DNA of 12,828 nucleotides from Eubacteriales Family XIII. Incertae Sedis bacterium (GTDB lineage: Bacteria > Bacillota > Clostridia > Peptostreptococcales > Anaerovoracaceae), in the NCBI GenBank assembly GCA_031272745.1, contig JAISTF010000227.1:1-12828 (forward strand), read 5' to 3'. The position numbers and the translations under genes are program-made. Each line of letters begins with the position of its first letter. Positions within the stretch are counted from its first letter, which is position 1. The notes below the pieces were generated by a model. It was not told where the DNA came from and ran no database searches. It saw only the letters and a list, made by a program, of their open reading frames with translations. Positions 1 through 6,508 of this stretch are shown here, piece after piece.

Positions 1-12
1 ACGCTCGACTGA
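1..12 (+). CDS. rplX: 3' end of preceding gene, probably ribosomal protein L24 (partial)
   Basis: The first four codons read Thr-Leu-Asp-stop (TGA at 10-12), ending 14 bases before rplE. In spc clusters the gene before rplE is rplX, and bacterial L24 proteins often end in a short tail of this kind. The identification rests on gene order only; the fragment is too short to show homology. Confidence 0.4.
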   Translation, partial: TLD

Positions 13-26
13 TTTTGGAGGAAGCT

Positions 27-569
27 ATGGGAGCGAGATTGAGAGAAACATACAAAAGCGAAGTCTTCGGCGCGCTGAAGGACAAATTCGGCTACGACAA
101 TCCGATGATGGTTCCGAAGCTCGAAAAGGTCACGATCAACATGGGCCTCGGCGAAGCGAAGGACAACGCGAAGATCATGGAGACGGCGGTCGAGGAGCTC
201 GCGCTGATCAGCGGGCAGCGGCCCGTCGTCACGAAGGCGCGCAAATCCGTCGCAAACTTCAAGGTCCGCACGGGCATGAGCGTCGGCTGCAAGGTGACGC
301 TGCGCGGCGAGAATATGTGGGTCTTTGTGGACAAGTTTTTCAACATCGTGCTGCCGCGCGTGCGCGACTTCCGCGGGGTGTCGAAAAACTCGTTTGACGG
401 GCGCGGCAACTACAGCCTCGGCCTGAAGGAGCAGTCGATCTTCCCCGAGATCGTCTACGACAAGGTGGACAAGGTCAAGGGCATGAACATCATCTTCACG
501 ACGACGGCGAAGACGGACGAGGAAGCGGCGGAGCTGCTGCGTCTGCTCGGGATGCCGTTTGAGAAGTAA
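27..569 (+). CDS. rplE: 50S ribosomal protein L5
   Basis: 180-residue L5, the usual bacterial length. It is part of the central protuberance of the 50S subunit and binds 5S rRNA with L18. The sequence shows the family hallmarks: VPKLEKVTINMGLGEA near residues 28-43, the GQRPVVTKARKSVANFKVR segment, a central VLPRVRDFRG and FDGRGNYSLGLKEQSIFPEI, and the C-terminal AELLRLLGMPF. I chose ATG 27 because GGAGG (17-21) sits 5 bases upstream. The TTG at 15 overlaps that Shine-Dalgarno sequence, so a longer form is unlikely. It is followed after 18 bases by rpsN. Confidence 0.97.
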   Translation: MGARLRETYKSEVFGALKDKFGYDNPMMVPKLEKVTINMGLGEAKDNAKIMETAVEELALISGQRPVVTKARKSVANFKVRTGMSVGCKVTLRGENMWVFVDKFFNIVLPRVRDFRGVSKNSFDGRGNYSLGLKEQSIFPEIVYDKVDKVKGMNIIFTTTAKTDEEAAELLRLLGMPFEK

Positions 570-587
570 ATTTTAGGGAGGAAAACC

Positions 588-773
588 ATGGCGAAGACTT
601 CACTGAAGATCAAGCAGGCGCGCAAGCCGAAGTACAAGACGAGGGCGTACACGAGATGCCGCATCTGCGGCCGGCCGCACTCGGTGCTCAAGAAATACGG
701 CGTGTGCCGCATCTGCTTCCGGGAGCTGGCCTACAAAGGCGAGATCCCCGGAGTGAAGAAGGCCAGCTGGTAG
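588..773 (+). CDS. rpsN: 30S ribosomal protein S14, zinc-binding (type Z)
   Basis: 61-residue S14, the short zinc-ribbon form common in Bacillota, as opposed to the roughly 100-residue zinc-free form of enterobacteria. Zinc ligands are visible as C24-x2-C27 and C40-x2-C43. The C-terminal half, from about GVCRICFRELA to PGVKKASW, is the conserved rRNA-binding region of the 30S head. GGGAGG (576-581) lies 6 bases before the ATG. Bacteria with this form often carry a second, zinc-free S14 elsewhere as a zinc-starvation backup; none is in this window. Confidence 0.97.
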   Translation: MAKTSLKIKQARKPKYKTRAYTRCRICGRPHSVLKKYGVCRICFRELAYKGEIPGVKKASW

Positions 774-793
774 GTAACAGGAGGAACACGGAA

Positions 794-1192
794 ATGACGA
801 TGACAGATCCCGTAGCGGACATGCTCACGAGAATCCGCAACGCGAACACGGCCGGCCACAAGACGGTCGAGATGCCCGCGTCCAAGATGAAGAAGTCCAT
901 CGCGGCCATCCTCAAAGAGGAAGGCTATATCGAGGGATACGAGGTCACGGAAGACGGCAAGCAGGGCATGATTCGCATCGACATGAAATACGCGCCCGGC
1001 AAGACGCGCGTCATCAGCGGGCTGCGCAAGATCAGCAAGCCCGGCCTGCGCATCCATGTGCCGGCGCACGACGTGCCGCGCGTGCTCGGCGGCCTCGGCA
1101 TCGCGATCATCTCGACGAGCAAGGGCGTCATCAGCGACAAGGAAGCGCGCAAGCTCGGCGTCGGCGGCGAAGTCATCTGCTACGTTTGGTAA
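794..1192 (+). CDS. rpsH: 30S ribosomal protein S8
   Basis: 132-residue S8, a primary 16S rRNA binder needed for assembly of the platform and central domain. The start MTMTDPVADMLTRIRNA is typical of the family. The C-terminal rRNA-binding region GLGIAIISTSKGVISDKEAR followed by LGGEVICYVW-like residues is intact. AGGAGG (779-784) lies 9 bases before ATG 794. A second in-frame ATG at 800 is also used in some relatives and would shorten the protein by two residues. The frame is open further upstream, but that extension overlaps rpsN and is not S8-like. In E. coli S8 represses the spc operon; I see no clear S8 target in this window. Confidence 0.96.
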   Translation: MTMTDPVADMLTRIRNANTAGHKTVEMPASKMKKSIAAILKEEGYIEGYEVTEDGKQGMIRIDMKYAPGKTRVISGLRKISKPGLRIHVPAHDVPRVLGGLGIAIISTSKGVISDKEARKLGVGGEVICYVW

Positions 1193-1213
1193 CGGAAGGA
1201 AGGGAGAAAGGAA

Positions 1214-1777
1214 ATGTCAAGAATCGGTAGACTCCCCATCACGGTACCCGCGGGCGTGGACGTGACGATTGCGGAAGACGGCCTCGTCACGGTCAAGGGG
1301 CCGAAGGGCGAGCTCTCGCAGAAGATCTCGGAGAAGATCGGCGTGAAGCTCGAAGACGGCGTCATCACGGTGACGCGCGGTGACGACCTCAAGGAGAGCC
1401 GTTCGCTGCACGGCCTGTCGCGCACGCTCATCGGCAATATGGTGACGGGCGTATCGACGGGGTTTGAGCGCAAGCTCGAGATCCAGGGCGTCGGTTACAA
1501 AGTGGAAAAACAGGGCAAAAACCTGATCCTCTACCTCGGGTATTCGATGGCGAAGGACGGCCGACCCCAGCACATCCTCGAAGACCCCGAGGGCATCGAG
1601 ACGGAAGTGCCGAGCGCGACGGAAATCATCGTCCGCGGCATCGACAAAGCGGTCGTCGGGAATTATGCGGCCATCATCCGCGCACACCGTCCGCCGGAGC
1701 CGTACAAAGGCAAAGGCATTCGTTATTCGGGCGAAAAGGTGCGGCGGAAAGAAGGCAAGGCCGGCGTCAAGGGTTAG
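1214..1777 (+). CDS. rplF: 50S ribosomal protein L6 with a small internal insertion
   Basis: 187-residue L6, several residues longer than the common 175-180. It has the usual two similar alpha/beta domains and binds 23S rRNA near the sarcin-ricin loop and the factor-binding site. Visible marks are MSRIGRLPI at the start, LEIQGVGYKVEKQGK at about 88-102, and the C-terminal RPPEPYKGKGIRYSGE (159-174) with VRRKEGKAG. After LGYS (108-111), relatives usually have a short HPVEI-type strand; here residues 112-122 read MAKDGRPQHIL, a net gain of about six. The purine-rich AAGGAAGGGAGAAAGG upstream supplies the ribosome-binding site. rplR follows after 17 bases. Confidence 0.96.
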   Translation: MSRIGRLPITVPAGVDVTIAEDGLVTVKGPKGELSQKISEKIGVKLEDGVITVTRGDDLKESRSLHGLSRTLIGNMVTGVSTGFERKLEIQGVGYKVEKQGKNLILYLGYSMAKDGRPQHILEDPEGIETEVPSATEIIVRGIDKAVVGNYAAIIRAHRPPEPYKGKGIRYSGEKVRRKEGKAGVKG

Positions 1778-1794
1778 AAAGGGAGTTTTTGAAA

Positions 1795-2160
1795 ATGGCG
1801 AAAGCAAGCAGAAACGACATGCGCCTCAAGCGGCACCGCCGCGTGCGGAAAAACCTTTTCGGCACGCCCGCGAAGCCGCGGATGTGCGTGTACCGCAGTT
1901 TGAAGAACATCTCGGTGCAGATCATCGACGACACGACGGGGCATACGCTCGTCAGCGCGTCGACGCTCGACAAGGAAGTCAAGGCGCAGGCGCCCTACGG
2001 CGGCAACAAGGCGGCGGCGAAGCTCGTCGGCGAGGCGGCCGCGAAGAAGGCGCTCGAAAAGGGCATCGGCGAAGTCGCGTTCGACCGCGGCGGATTCCTG
2101 TACCACGGCCGCGTGAAGGAGCTGGCCGACGGCGCGCGGGAAGCCGGGCTGAAGTTTTAG
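1795..2160 (+). CDS. rplR: 50S ribosomal protein L18
   Basis: 121-residue L18, the 5S rRNA-binding partner of L5. Visible family features are the basic N-terminus with RLKRHRRVRKNLFGT, the core QIIDDTTGHTLVSASTLDKE, and the C-terminal GFLYHGRVKELADGAREAGLKF, split here as FDRGGFLYHGRVKELAD and AREAGLKF. A TTG two codons upstream (1789) is in frame, but it lies only about 3 bases from the GAAAGGGAG ribosome-binding site. ATG 1795 has normal spacing of about 9 and gives MAKASRN. rpsE starts 21 bases downstream. Confidence 0.96.
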   Translation: MAKASRNDMRLKRHRRVRKNLFGTPAKPRMCVYRSLKNISVQIIDDTTGHTLVSASTLDKEVKAQAPYGGNKAAAKLVGEAAAKKALEKGIGEVAFDRGGFLYHGRVKELADGAREAGLKF

Positions 2161-2181
2161 GACGGTAGAAGGAGAAGATCG

Positions 2182-2688
2182 ATGCAGGAAAGAACTATCG
2201 ACGCATCCAAACTGGAACTCGAAGAGTCCATCGTCAACATCCGCCGCGTCGCGAAGACGGTCAAGGGCGGCCGCAACATGCGGTTCTCCGTGACGGTCGT
2301 CGTGGGCGACAAGGCGGGGCACGTCGGCGTGGGCCTGGGCAAGGCGCGGGAAATCCCCGAGGCCGTGCGCAAGGCGATCGAGGACGCAAAGAAGAAGATC
2401 ATCTTCGTGCCGACGGTCGGGACGACGATCCCGCACAGAAACCTCGGCATCTTCGGCGCGGGTCGCGTGCTGCTCATGCCGGGCTCGGAAGGAACGGGCG
2501 TCATCGCGGGTTCGTCGGTGCGCACGGTGCTCGAGCTCGCGGGCGTGAAGGACGTGCGCGCAAAGTCGATCGGTTCCAACAACGCCGGCAATATGGCGTA
2601 CGCGACGATCGAAGGGCTCAAGGGCCTCAAGACGGTCGAACAGGTCAGCAAGCTGCGCGGCAAGACGCCCGCGGAGATACTTGGGTAG
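2182..2688 (+). CDS. rpsE: 30S ribosomal protein S5
   Basis: 168-residue S5 of normal length. It lines the mRNA entry side of the 30S subunit and contributes to decoding fidelity. The N-terminal S5 double-stranded-RNA-binding fold is seen as VNIRRVAKTVKGGRNMRFSV and VVGDKAGHVGVGLGKAREIPEA. The C-terminal domain carries GTTIPHRNLGIFGAGRVLLMPGSEGTGVIAG (read in two halves) and RAKSIGSNNAGNMAYATIEGL. The loop KTVKGGRNM corresponds to the region where spectinomycin-resistance and fidelity changes map in other species; nothing unusual is visible there. GAAGGAGA upstream gives good spacing. Confidence 0.97.
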   Translation: MQERTIDASKLELEESIVNIRRVAKTVKGGRNMRFSVTVVVGDKAGHVGVGLGKAREIPEAVRKAIEDAKKKIIFVPTVGTTIPHRNLGIFGAGRVLLMPGSEGTGVIAGSSVRTVLELAGVKDVRAKSIGSNNAGNMAYATIEGLKGLKTVEQVSKLRGKTPAEILG

Positions 2689-2699
2689 GGAGCACAGAC

Positions 2700-2879
2700 A
2701 TGGCGAAGATCAAAATCACATTGACAAAGAGCCCGATCGGCGAAAAGCCGTCCGCGCGGAAGACCGTGCAGGCGCTCGGGCTGCGGAAGATGCACCAGAC
2801 GGTGGAGCTCGAGGACTCGCCCGGAACGCGCGGCGCGGTCCACAAGGTGCGGCATCTCGTGACGGTGACGGAGGAGTAA
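2700..2879 (+). CDS. rpmD: 50S ribosomal protein L30
   Basis: 59-residue L30 translated from ATG 2700, starting MAKIKITLTKSPIGEKPSAR. It contains the family core TVQALGLRKMHQTVELEDSP and ends VRHLVTVTEE. The length matches the short bacterial L30, which is absent from some bacterial lineages. GGGAG (2688-2692), overlapping the rpsE stop codon, is the ribosome-binding site with 7-base spacing. The 3' end of this gene holds GGAGGAG (2870-2876), which serves rplO. Confidence 0.95.
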   Translation: MAKIKITLTKSPIGEKPSARKTVQALGLRKMHQTVELEDSPGTRGAVHKVRHLVTVTEE

Positions 2880-2884
2880 CATCT

Positions 2885-3325
2885 ATGAAACTGCATGAAC
2901 TGAAAAAGGCGCCGGGCTCGACGCGGGCGCCGAAACGCAAAGGCCGCGGCACCGCGACCGGACAGGGCAAGACGGCCGGCCGCGGCATGAACGGGCAGAA
3001 TTCCCGCAGCGGCGGCGGCGTGCGCCTCGGTTTCGAGGGCGGCCAGATGCCGCTGTACCGGCGCATTCCGAAGCGCGGCTTCACGAACATCTGGCGCAAG
3101 GAGACGGAGATCGTCAACGTCGGCGACCTCAACGTCTTCGAGGACGGCACGGAAATCACGGCGGCGTTGCTCAAGGAGAAGGGCGTCATCAAAAAGGACT
3201 CGATCGGTCTGAAGGTGCTCGGGGACGGAAACCTTGAGAAAAACCTGACCGTGAAGGCAAACAAATTCAGCAAGTCGGCGACCGAGCAGATTGAGAAGGC
3301 CGGCGGCAAGGCAGAGGTGCTCTGA
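2885..3325 (+). CDS. rplO: 50S ribosomal protein L15
   Basis: 146-residue L15, an early 50S assembly protein. The start MKLHELKKAPGSTRAPKRKG, the Gly/Arg-rich extended tail GRGTATGQGKTAGRGMNGQ (about 20-38) and the segment RLGFEGGQMPLYRRIPKRGF are diagnostic. The globular C-terminal half has the NVGDLNVFEDG strand and the LTVKANKFSKSATEQIEKAG end. The frame is open upstream across rpmD, but ATG 2885 with GGAGGAG at 2870-2876 gives the family start. The last codons contain AGAGGTG (3313-3319), which serves secY two bases after the stop codon. Confidence 0.97.
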   Translation: MKLHELKKAPGSTRAPKRKGRGTATGQGKTAGRGMNGQNSRSGGGVRLGFEGGQMPLYRRIPKRGFTNIWRKETEIVNVGDLNVFEDGTEITAALLKEKGVIKKDSIGLKVLGDGNLEKNLTVKANKFSKSATEQIEKAGGKAEVL

Positions 3326-3327
3326 TT

Positions 3328-4614
3328 ATGGAAATGTTTGAAACCCTCATCAAGGCGTTCAAGATCCCGGACATCCGCCGGAAGATCATCTTCACCTTGT
3401 TGATGCTCGTCGTGTTCCGGCTCGGGTCCAACATTCCGGTGCCGGGCATCGACCGTTCGGTGCTCGCGGAGGTATTCGAAGGGCAGGGACTGTTCGAGCT
3501 CTTCAACCTCTTCTCGGGCGGCGCGTTTGCGAACTTCACGATTTTCGCCCTCTCGATCACACCGTACATCACGGCGTCGATCATCATCAACCTGCTCACG
3601 ATCGCGGTGCCCTATCTGGAAAATCTCGCGAAAGAGGGCATGGAGGGGCGCAAGAAGATGACGCAGATCACGCGTTATTTGACGGTTCTCCTCGCGCTGT
3701 TGCAGGCGGTCGGGTTCACGTTCGGCCTGTTCCGCAGCGCGGTGACGGACGACAGCGTGTTCACGAAGATCGTCATCATCCTCTGTCTGACGGCGGGCAC
3801 GGCCTTCCTGATGTGGCTCGGCGAGCAGATCAACGAGTACGGCATCGGCAACGGCATCTCGCTCATCATCTTCGCGGGCATCGTGTGCCGGGCGCCCGCT
3901 GCGGTGTCGAGCGCGCTCACGAGCTACAAGGCGGGCGACGTCTCGATGATTTCGCTCGTGCTGTTCTGCGTGTTCGCGGTCGCGGTCATCGTCGGCGTCG
4001 TGCTCGTGCAACAGGGCCAGCGGCGCATCCCTGTGCAGTACGCGAAGCGCGTCGTCGGCCGCAAGATGTACGGCGGGCAAAACACGCACATTCCGATCAA
4101 GGTCAACCAGGCGGGCGTCATTCCGGTCATCTTCGGCTTGTCGATCCTTCAGTTCCCGCTGACGATCACGTATTTCGCGCCGGGCGGCAAGCTCGAGGCG
4201 TTCATGAACAAATGGCTCAACCCCGCGAGCGGCAACGCGAGCGATCCGGGCGTGTGGATCTACGTCGCGCTCGACGCGATCCTGATCTTCTTCTTCACGT
4301 ATTTCTACACGGCGATCACGTTCAACCCCGTGGACGTCGCGGAAAACATGCGCGCCAACGGCGGGTTTGTGCCGGGCATCCGCCCGGGCCGCCCGACGAT
4401 CGAATATCTCAACACGGTCATGATGCGCGTGACGTTTGTCGGCGCGGTCTTCCTCGCCGCCATCGCGTCGCTGCCGTATCTGATCCAGATGGCCACGAGC
4501 CTGCAAATCCGTTTCGGCGGCACGGCGCTTTTGATTGCGGTCGGCGTCGCGCTCGACACGATGAAGCAGATCGAAAACCAGATGGTCATGCGTAATTACA
4601 GGGGGTTCTTATAG
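3328..4614 (+). CDS. secY: Protein translocase subunit SecY
   Basis: 428-residue core channel subunit of the SecYEG translocon in the cytoplasmic membrane. Ten hydrophobic membrane segments can be traced. TM1 is near 18-36, with the following GSNIPVPGID conserved. The plug region is near 58-72 (LFNLFSGGAFANF), and TM2b/3 carries LSITPYITASIIINLL (75-90). The basic cytosolic loop around QRRIPVQYAKR (231-241) and KMYGGQNTHIPIKVNQAGVIP (read as two parts, 246-266) is intact. The large cytosolic loop before the last segments has FNPVDVAENMRANGGFVPGI (332-351). The C-terminus NYRGFL is the usual SecY end. A second ATG at 3334 is possible. Its Shine-Dalgarno sequence lies inside rplO, which suggests coupled translation. 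Confidence 0.97.
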   Translation: MEMFETLIKAFKIPDIRRKIIFTLLMLVVFRLGSNIPVPGIDRSVLAEVFEGQGLFELFNLFSGGAFANFTIFALSITPYITASIIINLLTIAVPYLENLAKEGMEGRKKMTQITRYLTVLLALLQAVGFTFGLFRSAVTDDSVFTKIVIILCLTAGTAFLMWLGEQINEYGIGNGISLIIFAGIVCRAPAAVSSALTSYKAGDVSMISLVLFCVFAVAVIVGVVLVQQGQRRIPVQYAKRVVGRKMYGGQNTHIPIKVNQAGVIPVIFGLSILQFPLTITYFAPGGKLEAFMNKWLNPASGNASDPGVWIYVALDAILIFFFTYFYTAITFNPVDVAENMRANGGFVPGIRPGRPTIEYLNTVMMRVTFVGAVFLAAIASLPYLIQMATSLQIRFGGTALLIAVGVALDTMKQIENQMVMRNYRGFL

Positions 4615-4616
4615 GA

Positions 4617-5267
4617 ATGGCAAAAAAGCGCATCATGTTGCTCGGCCCGCCGGGGTCGGGAAAAGGCACCCAGTCGGAGCGCATCACAAAGGCATACGAC
4701 ATCCCCGTCGTCGCGACCGGCGACATCTTCCGGAAGAACATCTCGGAAGGCACGCCGCTCGGGTTGAAGGCAAAGAGTTATTTGGAAGCGGGCCATCTCG
4801 TGCCGGACGAATTGGTCATCGAGCTCATCAAGGAACGGCTCCTTGCGCCGGACACGCAAAACGGGTACCTGCTCGACGGGTTCCCGCGCACCACGCCGCA
4901 GGCCGAGATGCTCACGGAATTCCTCGCGGGCAGAGGCGTGCGGCTCGACGCGGTCTTCTACATCAAGGTGCCGAAGGATGTCCTTGTGAGCCGCATCGCC
5001 GGACGGTGGATCTGCCCCGTCTGCAACAAGGTTTATCATGTGACGGCCCGCCCGCCGAAGGTGGCCGGACAGTGTGATATAGAAGGCGCGACGCTGATTC
5101 AGCGCGGCGACGATACCGCGGAGATGGCGGAGCACCGCATCGACGTGTACAACAAGCAAACCATGCCGCTCGTGCAATACTATATCGACCAGGGACTGCT
5201 GGTCGAGCTGGACGGAACGATCGGCGTGGACGCGTTGGAAGAGCAAATCGAAGAGATTCTCGGGTAG
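4617..5267 (+). CDS. adk: Adenylate kinase, long zinc-lid form
   Basis: 216-residue cytosolic adenylate kinase, catalysing ATP + AMP = 2 ADP. The P-loop GPPGSGKGT is at residues 10-18, the AMP-binding ATGDIFR at 33-39, and the conserved DGFPR at 87-91. The LID domain (about 126-164) is the long zinc-binding kind: C133-x2-C136, then C153-x2-E156 where most Bacillota enzymes have Cys or Asp as the fourth ligand. GQC and LIQRGDD follow the usual pattern, as does the downstream R174 region. It begins 2 bases after the secY stop codon. AGGGGGT (4600-4605) is about 11 bases upstream, a rather long spacing. Confidence 0.97.
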   Translation: MAKKRIMLLGPPGSGKGTQSERITKAYDIPVVATGDIFRKNISEGTPLGLKAKSYLEAGHLVPDELVIELIKERLLAPDTQNGYLLDGFPRTTPQAEMLTEFLAGRGVRLDAVFYIKVPKDVLVSRIAGRWICPVCNKVYHVTARPPKVAGQCDIEGATLIQRGDDTAEMAEHRIDVYNKQTMPLVQYYIDQGLLVELDGTIGVDALEEQIEEILG

Positions 5268-5282
5268 GCGCGGGCGGCGCGC
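5268..5282 (+). other. GC-only hairpin in the adk-map spacer
   Basis: GCGCG (5268-5272) pairs with CGCGC (5278-5282) around a 5-base loop, directly after the adk stop codon. No T-run follows, so it is not a terminator. It takes up most of the 23-base spacer, where the map ribosome-binding site would normally lie. A role in translational control is only inference. Confidence 0.4.
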
Positions 5283-5290
5283 TGTGGGCG

Positions 5291-6052
5291 ATGATACGCA
5301 TCAAGACCGAGGATCAAATCCGCCTGATGGCGGAATCGGGCAAGGTCGTGGGAGCCATCCTGCATGACCTCGCGGACGTGATCCGGCCCGGGGTCACGAC
5401 GATGGACATCGACCGCTTCGTGACGGAGCGCATCCGCGCGGAGGGCATGGTGCCGACGTTCAAGGGCTACGGCGGGTTTCCCGCAAACGTGTGCGTCTCG
5501 GTCGACGAGGAGCTCGTGCACGGGATACCGAGCGAGGATCGCGTCCTCGCGGAAGGGAGCATCGTCTCGGTGGACATCGGGGCGACGCACAAAGGCTGGG
5601 TCAGCGACGCGGCGCGGACGTATTTCGTCGGCGACGTGGACGAGGAAAAGCGGCGGCTCGTCGCCGTTTGCAGGGAGAGCTTCTTCGTATGCCTCGCGCA
5701 CTGTCGGGTCGGGAGCCGTTTGACGGACATCGGCCACGCGGTGCAGGGATGCGTGGAGGCGGCGGGATTCTCGGTGGTGCTGGACTACGTCGGGCACGGC
5801 GTGGGCAGCAAGATGCACGAGAGCCCGCAGGTGAAAAACTACGGGGAGGCGGGCAAAGGCCCGAAACTCATGCGGGGCATGGCGCTCGCGATCGAGCCCA
5901 TGATCAACGCGGGGACGGCGGATGTGCACACGCTGGACGACGGCTGGACGGTCGTCACGGACGACGGAAAACCGGCGGCGCACTATGAAAACACGGTGAT
6001 CATCACGGACGGGGACCCGCTCGTGATCACGTTGGACGAAAGGGACAGGTAA
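5291..6052 (+). CDS. map: Methionine aminopeptidase, type I
   Basis: 253-residue type Ia enzyme that removes the initiator methionine from nascent proteins. All five metal ligands of the pita-bread fold are present: D95 (VSVDIGA), D106 (SDAART), H169 (GHGVG), E202 (AIEPM) and E233 (HYENTV). Substrate-pocket H77 (VHGIP) is also present. There is no N-terminal zinc-finger extension. ATG 5291 is the only start in frame that gives the normal MIRIKTEDQI-like N-terminus, but the 23 bases before it have no recognisable Shine-Dalgarno sequence, so coupling to adk or SD-independent initiation is likely. Between map and infA some Bacillota have a small KOW-domain gene; it is absent here. Confidence 0.97.
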   Translation: MIRIKTEDQIRLMAESGKVVGAILHDLADVIRPGVTTMDIDRFVTERIRAEGMVPTFKGYGGFPANVCVSVDEELVHGIPSEDRVLAEGSIVSVDIGATHKGWVSDAARTYFVGDVDEEKRRLVAVCRESFFVCLAHCRVGSRLTDIGHAVQGCVEAAGFSVVLDYVGHGVGSKMHESPQVKNYGEAGKGPKLMRGMALAIEPMINAGTADVHTLDDGWTVVTDDGKPAAHYENTVIITDGDPLVITLDERDR

Positions 6053-6062
6053 GGCGAAAGAT

Positions 6063-6281
6063 ATGGCGAAGAAAGACGTCATCGAAGTCGAGGGCAAAGT
6101 CATCGAGTCGCAGCCGAACGCGATGTTCGTCGTCGAGCTCGAAAACGGCCACCGTGTCCAGGCGCACATCTCGGGGAAGATTCGCATGAATTTCATCCGG
6201 ATCCTGCCCGGGGACAAGGTCCGCCTGGAGCTGTCGCCCTACGATTTGACAAAGGGCCGCATCACATGGCGCGACAAATAG
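6063..6281 (+). CDS. infA: Translation initiation factor IF-1
   Basis: 72-residue single OB-fold protein that occupies the ribosomal A site during initiation. The sequence MAKKDVIEVEGKVIESQPN, then FVVELENGH, AHISGKIRMNFIRILPGDKV and the end ITWRDK match bacterial IF-1 throughout, with the normal length. AAGGCG (6051-6056) is a modest ribosome-binding site 6 bases upstream of the ATG. It is the last gene before the internal promoter region. Confidence 0.97.
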   Translation: MAKKDVIEVEGKVIESQPNAMFVVELENGHRVQAHISGKIRMNFIRILPGDKVRLELSPYDLTKGRITWRDK

Positions 6282-6290
6282 CGAAAGCGC

Positions 6291-6319
6291 TTGAACGCCT
6301 GTGAGAATTATTGTATAAT
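6291..6319 (+). promoter_or_regulatory. Sigma-A type promoter upstream of rpmJ
   Basis: TTGAAC (6291-6296) and TATAAT (6314-6319) are separated by exactly 17 bases. The region is AT-rich against a GC-rich background. It lies 10 bases after the infA stop codon. Transcription would start near 6326 and drive rpmJ-rpsM-rpsK-rpsD-rpoA-rplQ and perhaps the ecf genes, in addition to readthrough from upstream. The promoter is inferred from sequence match only. Confidence 0.7.
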
Positions 6320-6324
6320 AATAA

Positions 6325-6347
6325 GTTGCGCGGCATATTCGCGCAGC
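6325..6347 (+). promoter_or_regulatory. Hairpin at the 5' end of the rpmJ leader
   Basis: GTTGCGCG (6325-6332) can pair with CGCGCAGC (6340-6347), an 8-bp stem with one G-U pair and a 7-base loop. It begins almost exactly at the predicted transcription start and ends about 17 bases before the rpmJ ribosome-binding site GGAGGAG (6364-6370). No T-run follows, so it is not a terminator. It may stabilise the mRNA 5' end or bind a regulator; both are inference. Confidence 0.45.
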
Positions 6348-6374
6348 GGTTGGTGAAAGAAGCGGAGGAGCAAG

Positions 6375-6488
6375 ATGAAAGTGAGAGCGTCGGTGAAACC
6401 GATTTGCGAAAAATGCAAAATCATCAAGCGTCACGGCAAGGTGATGGTCATTTGCGAGAACCCGAAGCACAAGCAGACGCAGGGTTGA
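6375..6488 (+). CDS. rpmJ: 50S ribosomal protein L36, zinc-binding form
   Basis: 37-residue L36 translated as MKVRASVKPICEKCKIIKRH followed by GKVMVICENPKHKQTQG. The zinc ligands C11, C14, C27 and H32 (C-x2-C ... C-x4-H) are all present, so this is the zinc-containing form. GGAGGAG (6364-6370) precedes the ATG. It is the first gene after the internal promoter and is 20 bases upstream of rpsM. It is small and easily missed by gene callers. Confidence 0.96.
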   Translation: MKVRASVKPICEKCKIIKRHGKVMVICENPKHKQTQG

Positions 6489-6508
6489 GAAAGAAAGGAT
6501 AGTGAGCT

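Noticed and set aside
1..60. S8 feedback site at the rplX-rplE junction as in E. coli
   Set aside because: I could not trace the bulged helix known from the E. coli spc mRNA, and too little upstream sequence is present.
656..793. N-terminal extension of S8 into rpsN
   Set aside because: The extra residues are out-of-frame rpsN, and ATG 794 has a good ribosome-binding site and the family N-terminus.
2716..4506. Very long open frame on the - strand opposite rpmD, rplO and secY
   Set aside because: Its product is a highly charged Arg/Asp/His-rich composition typical of the antisense of GC-rich genes, with no domain, and it covers three well-identified + strand genes.
5180..6217. - strand open frame opposite map and infA
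   Set aside because: It is an antisense shadow with no family-like features; map has all catalytic residues on the + strand.
6280..6291. Small stem AGCG/CGCT after infA as a terminator
   Set aside because: It has only four base pairs and no T-run; it overlaps the -35 region of the promoter.
6311..6502. Possible small ORF starting in the promoter before rpmJ
   Set aside because: It overlaps the -10 box and rpmJ in a different frame, and rpmJ is an obvious zinc-type L36.
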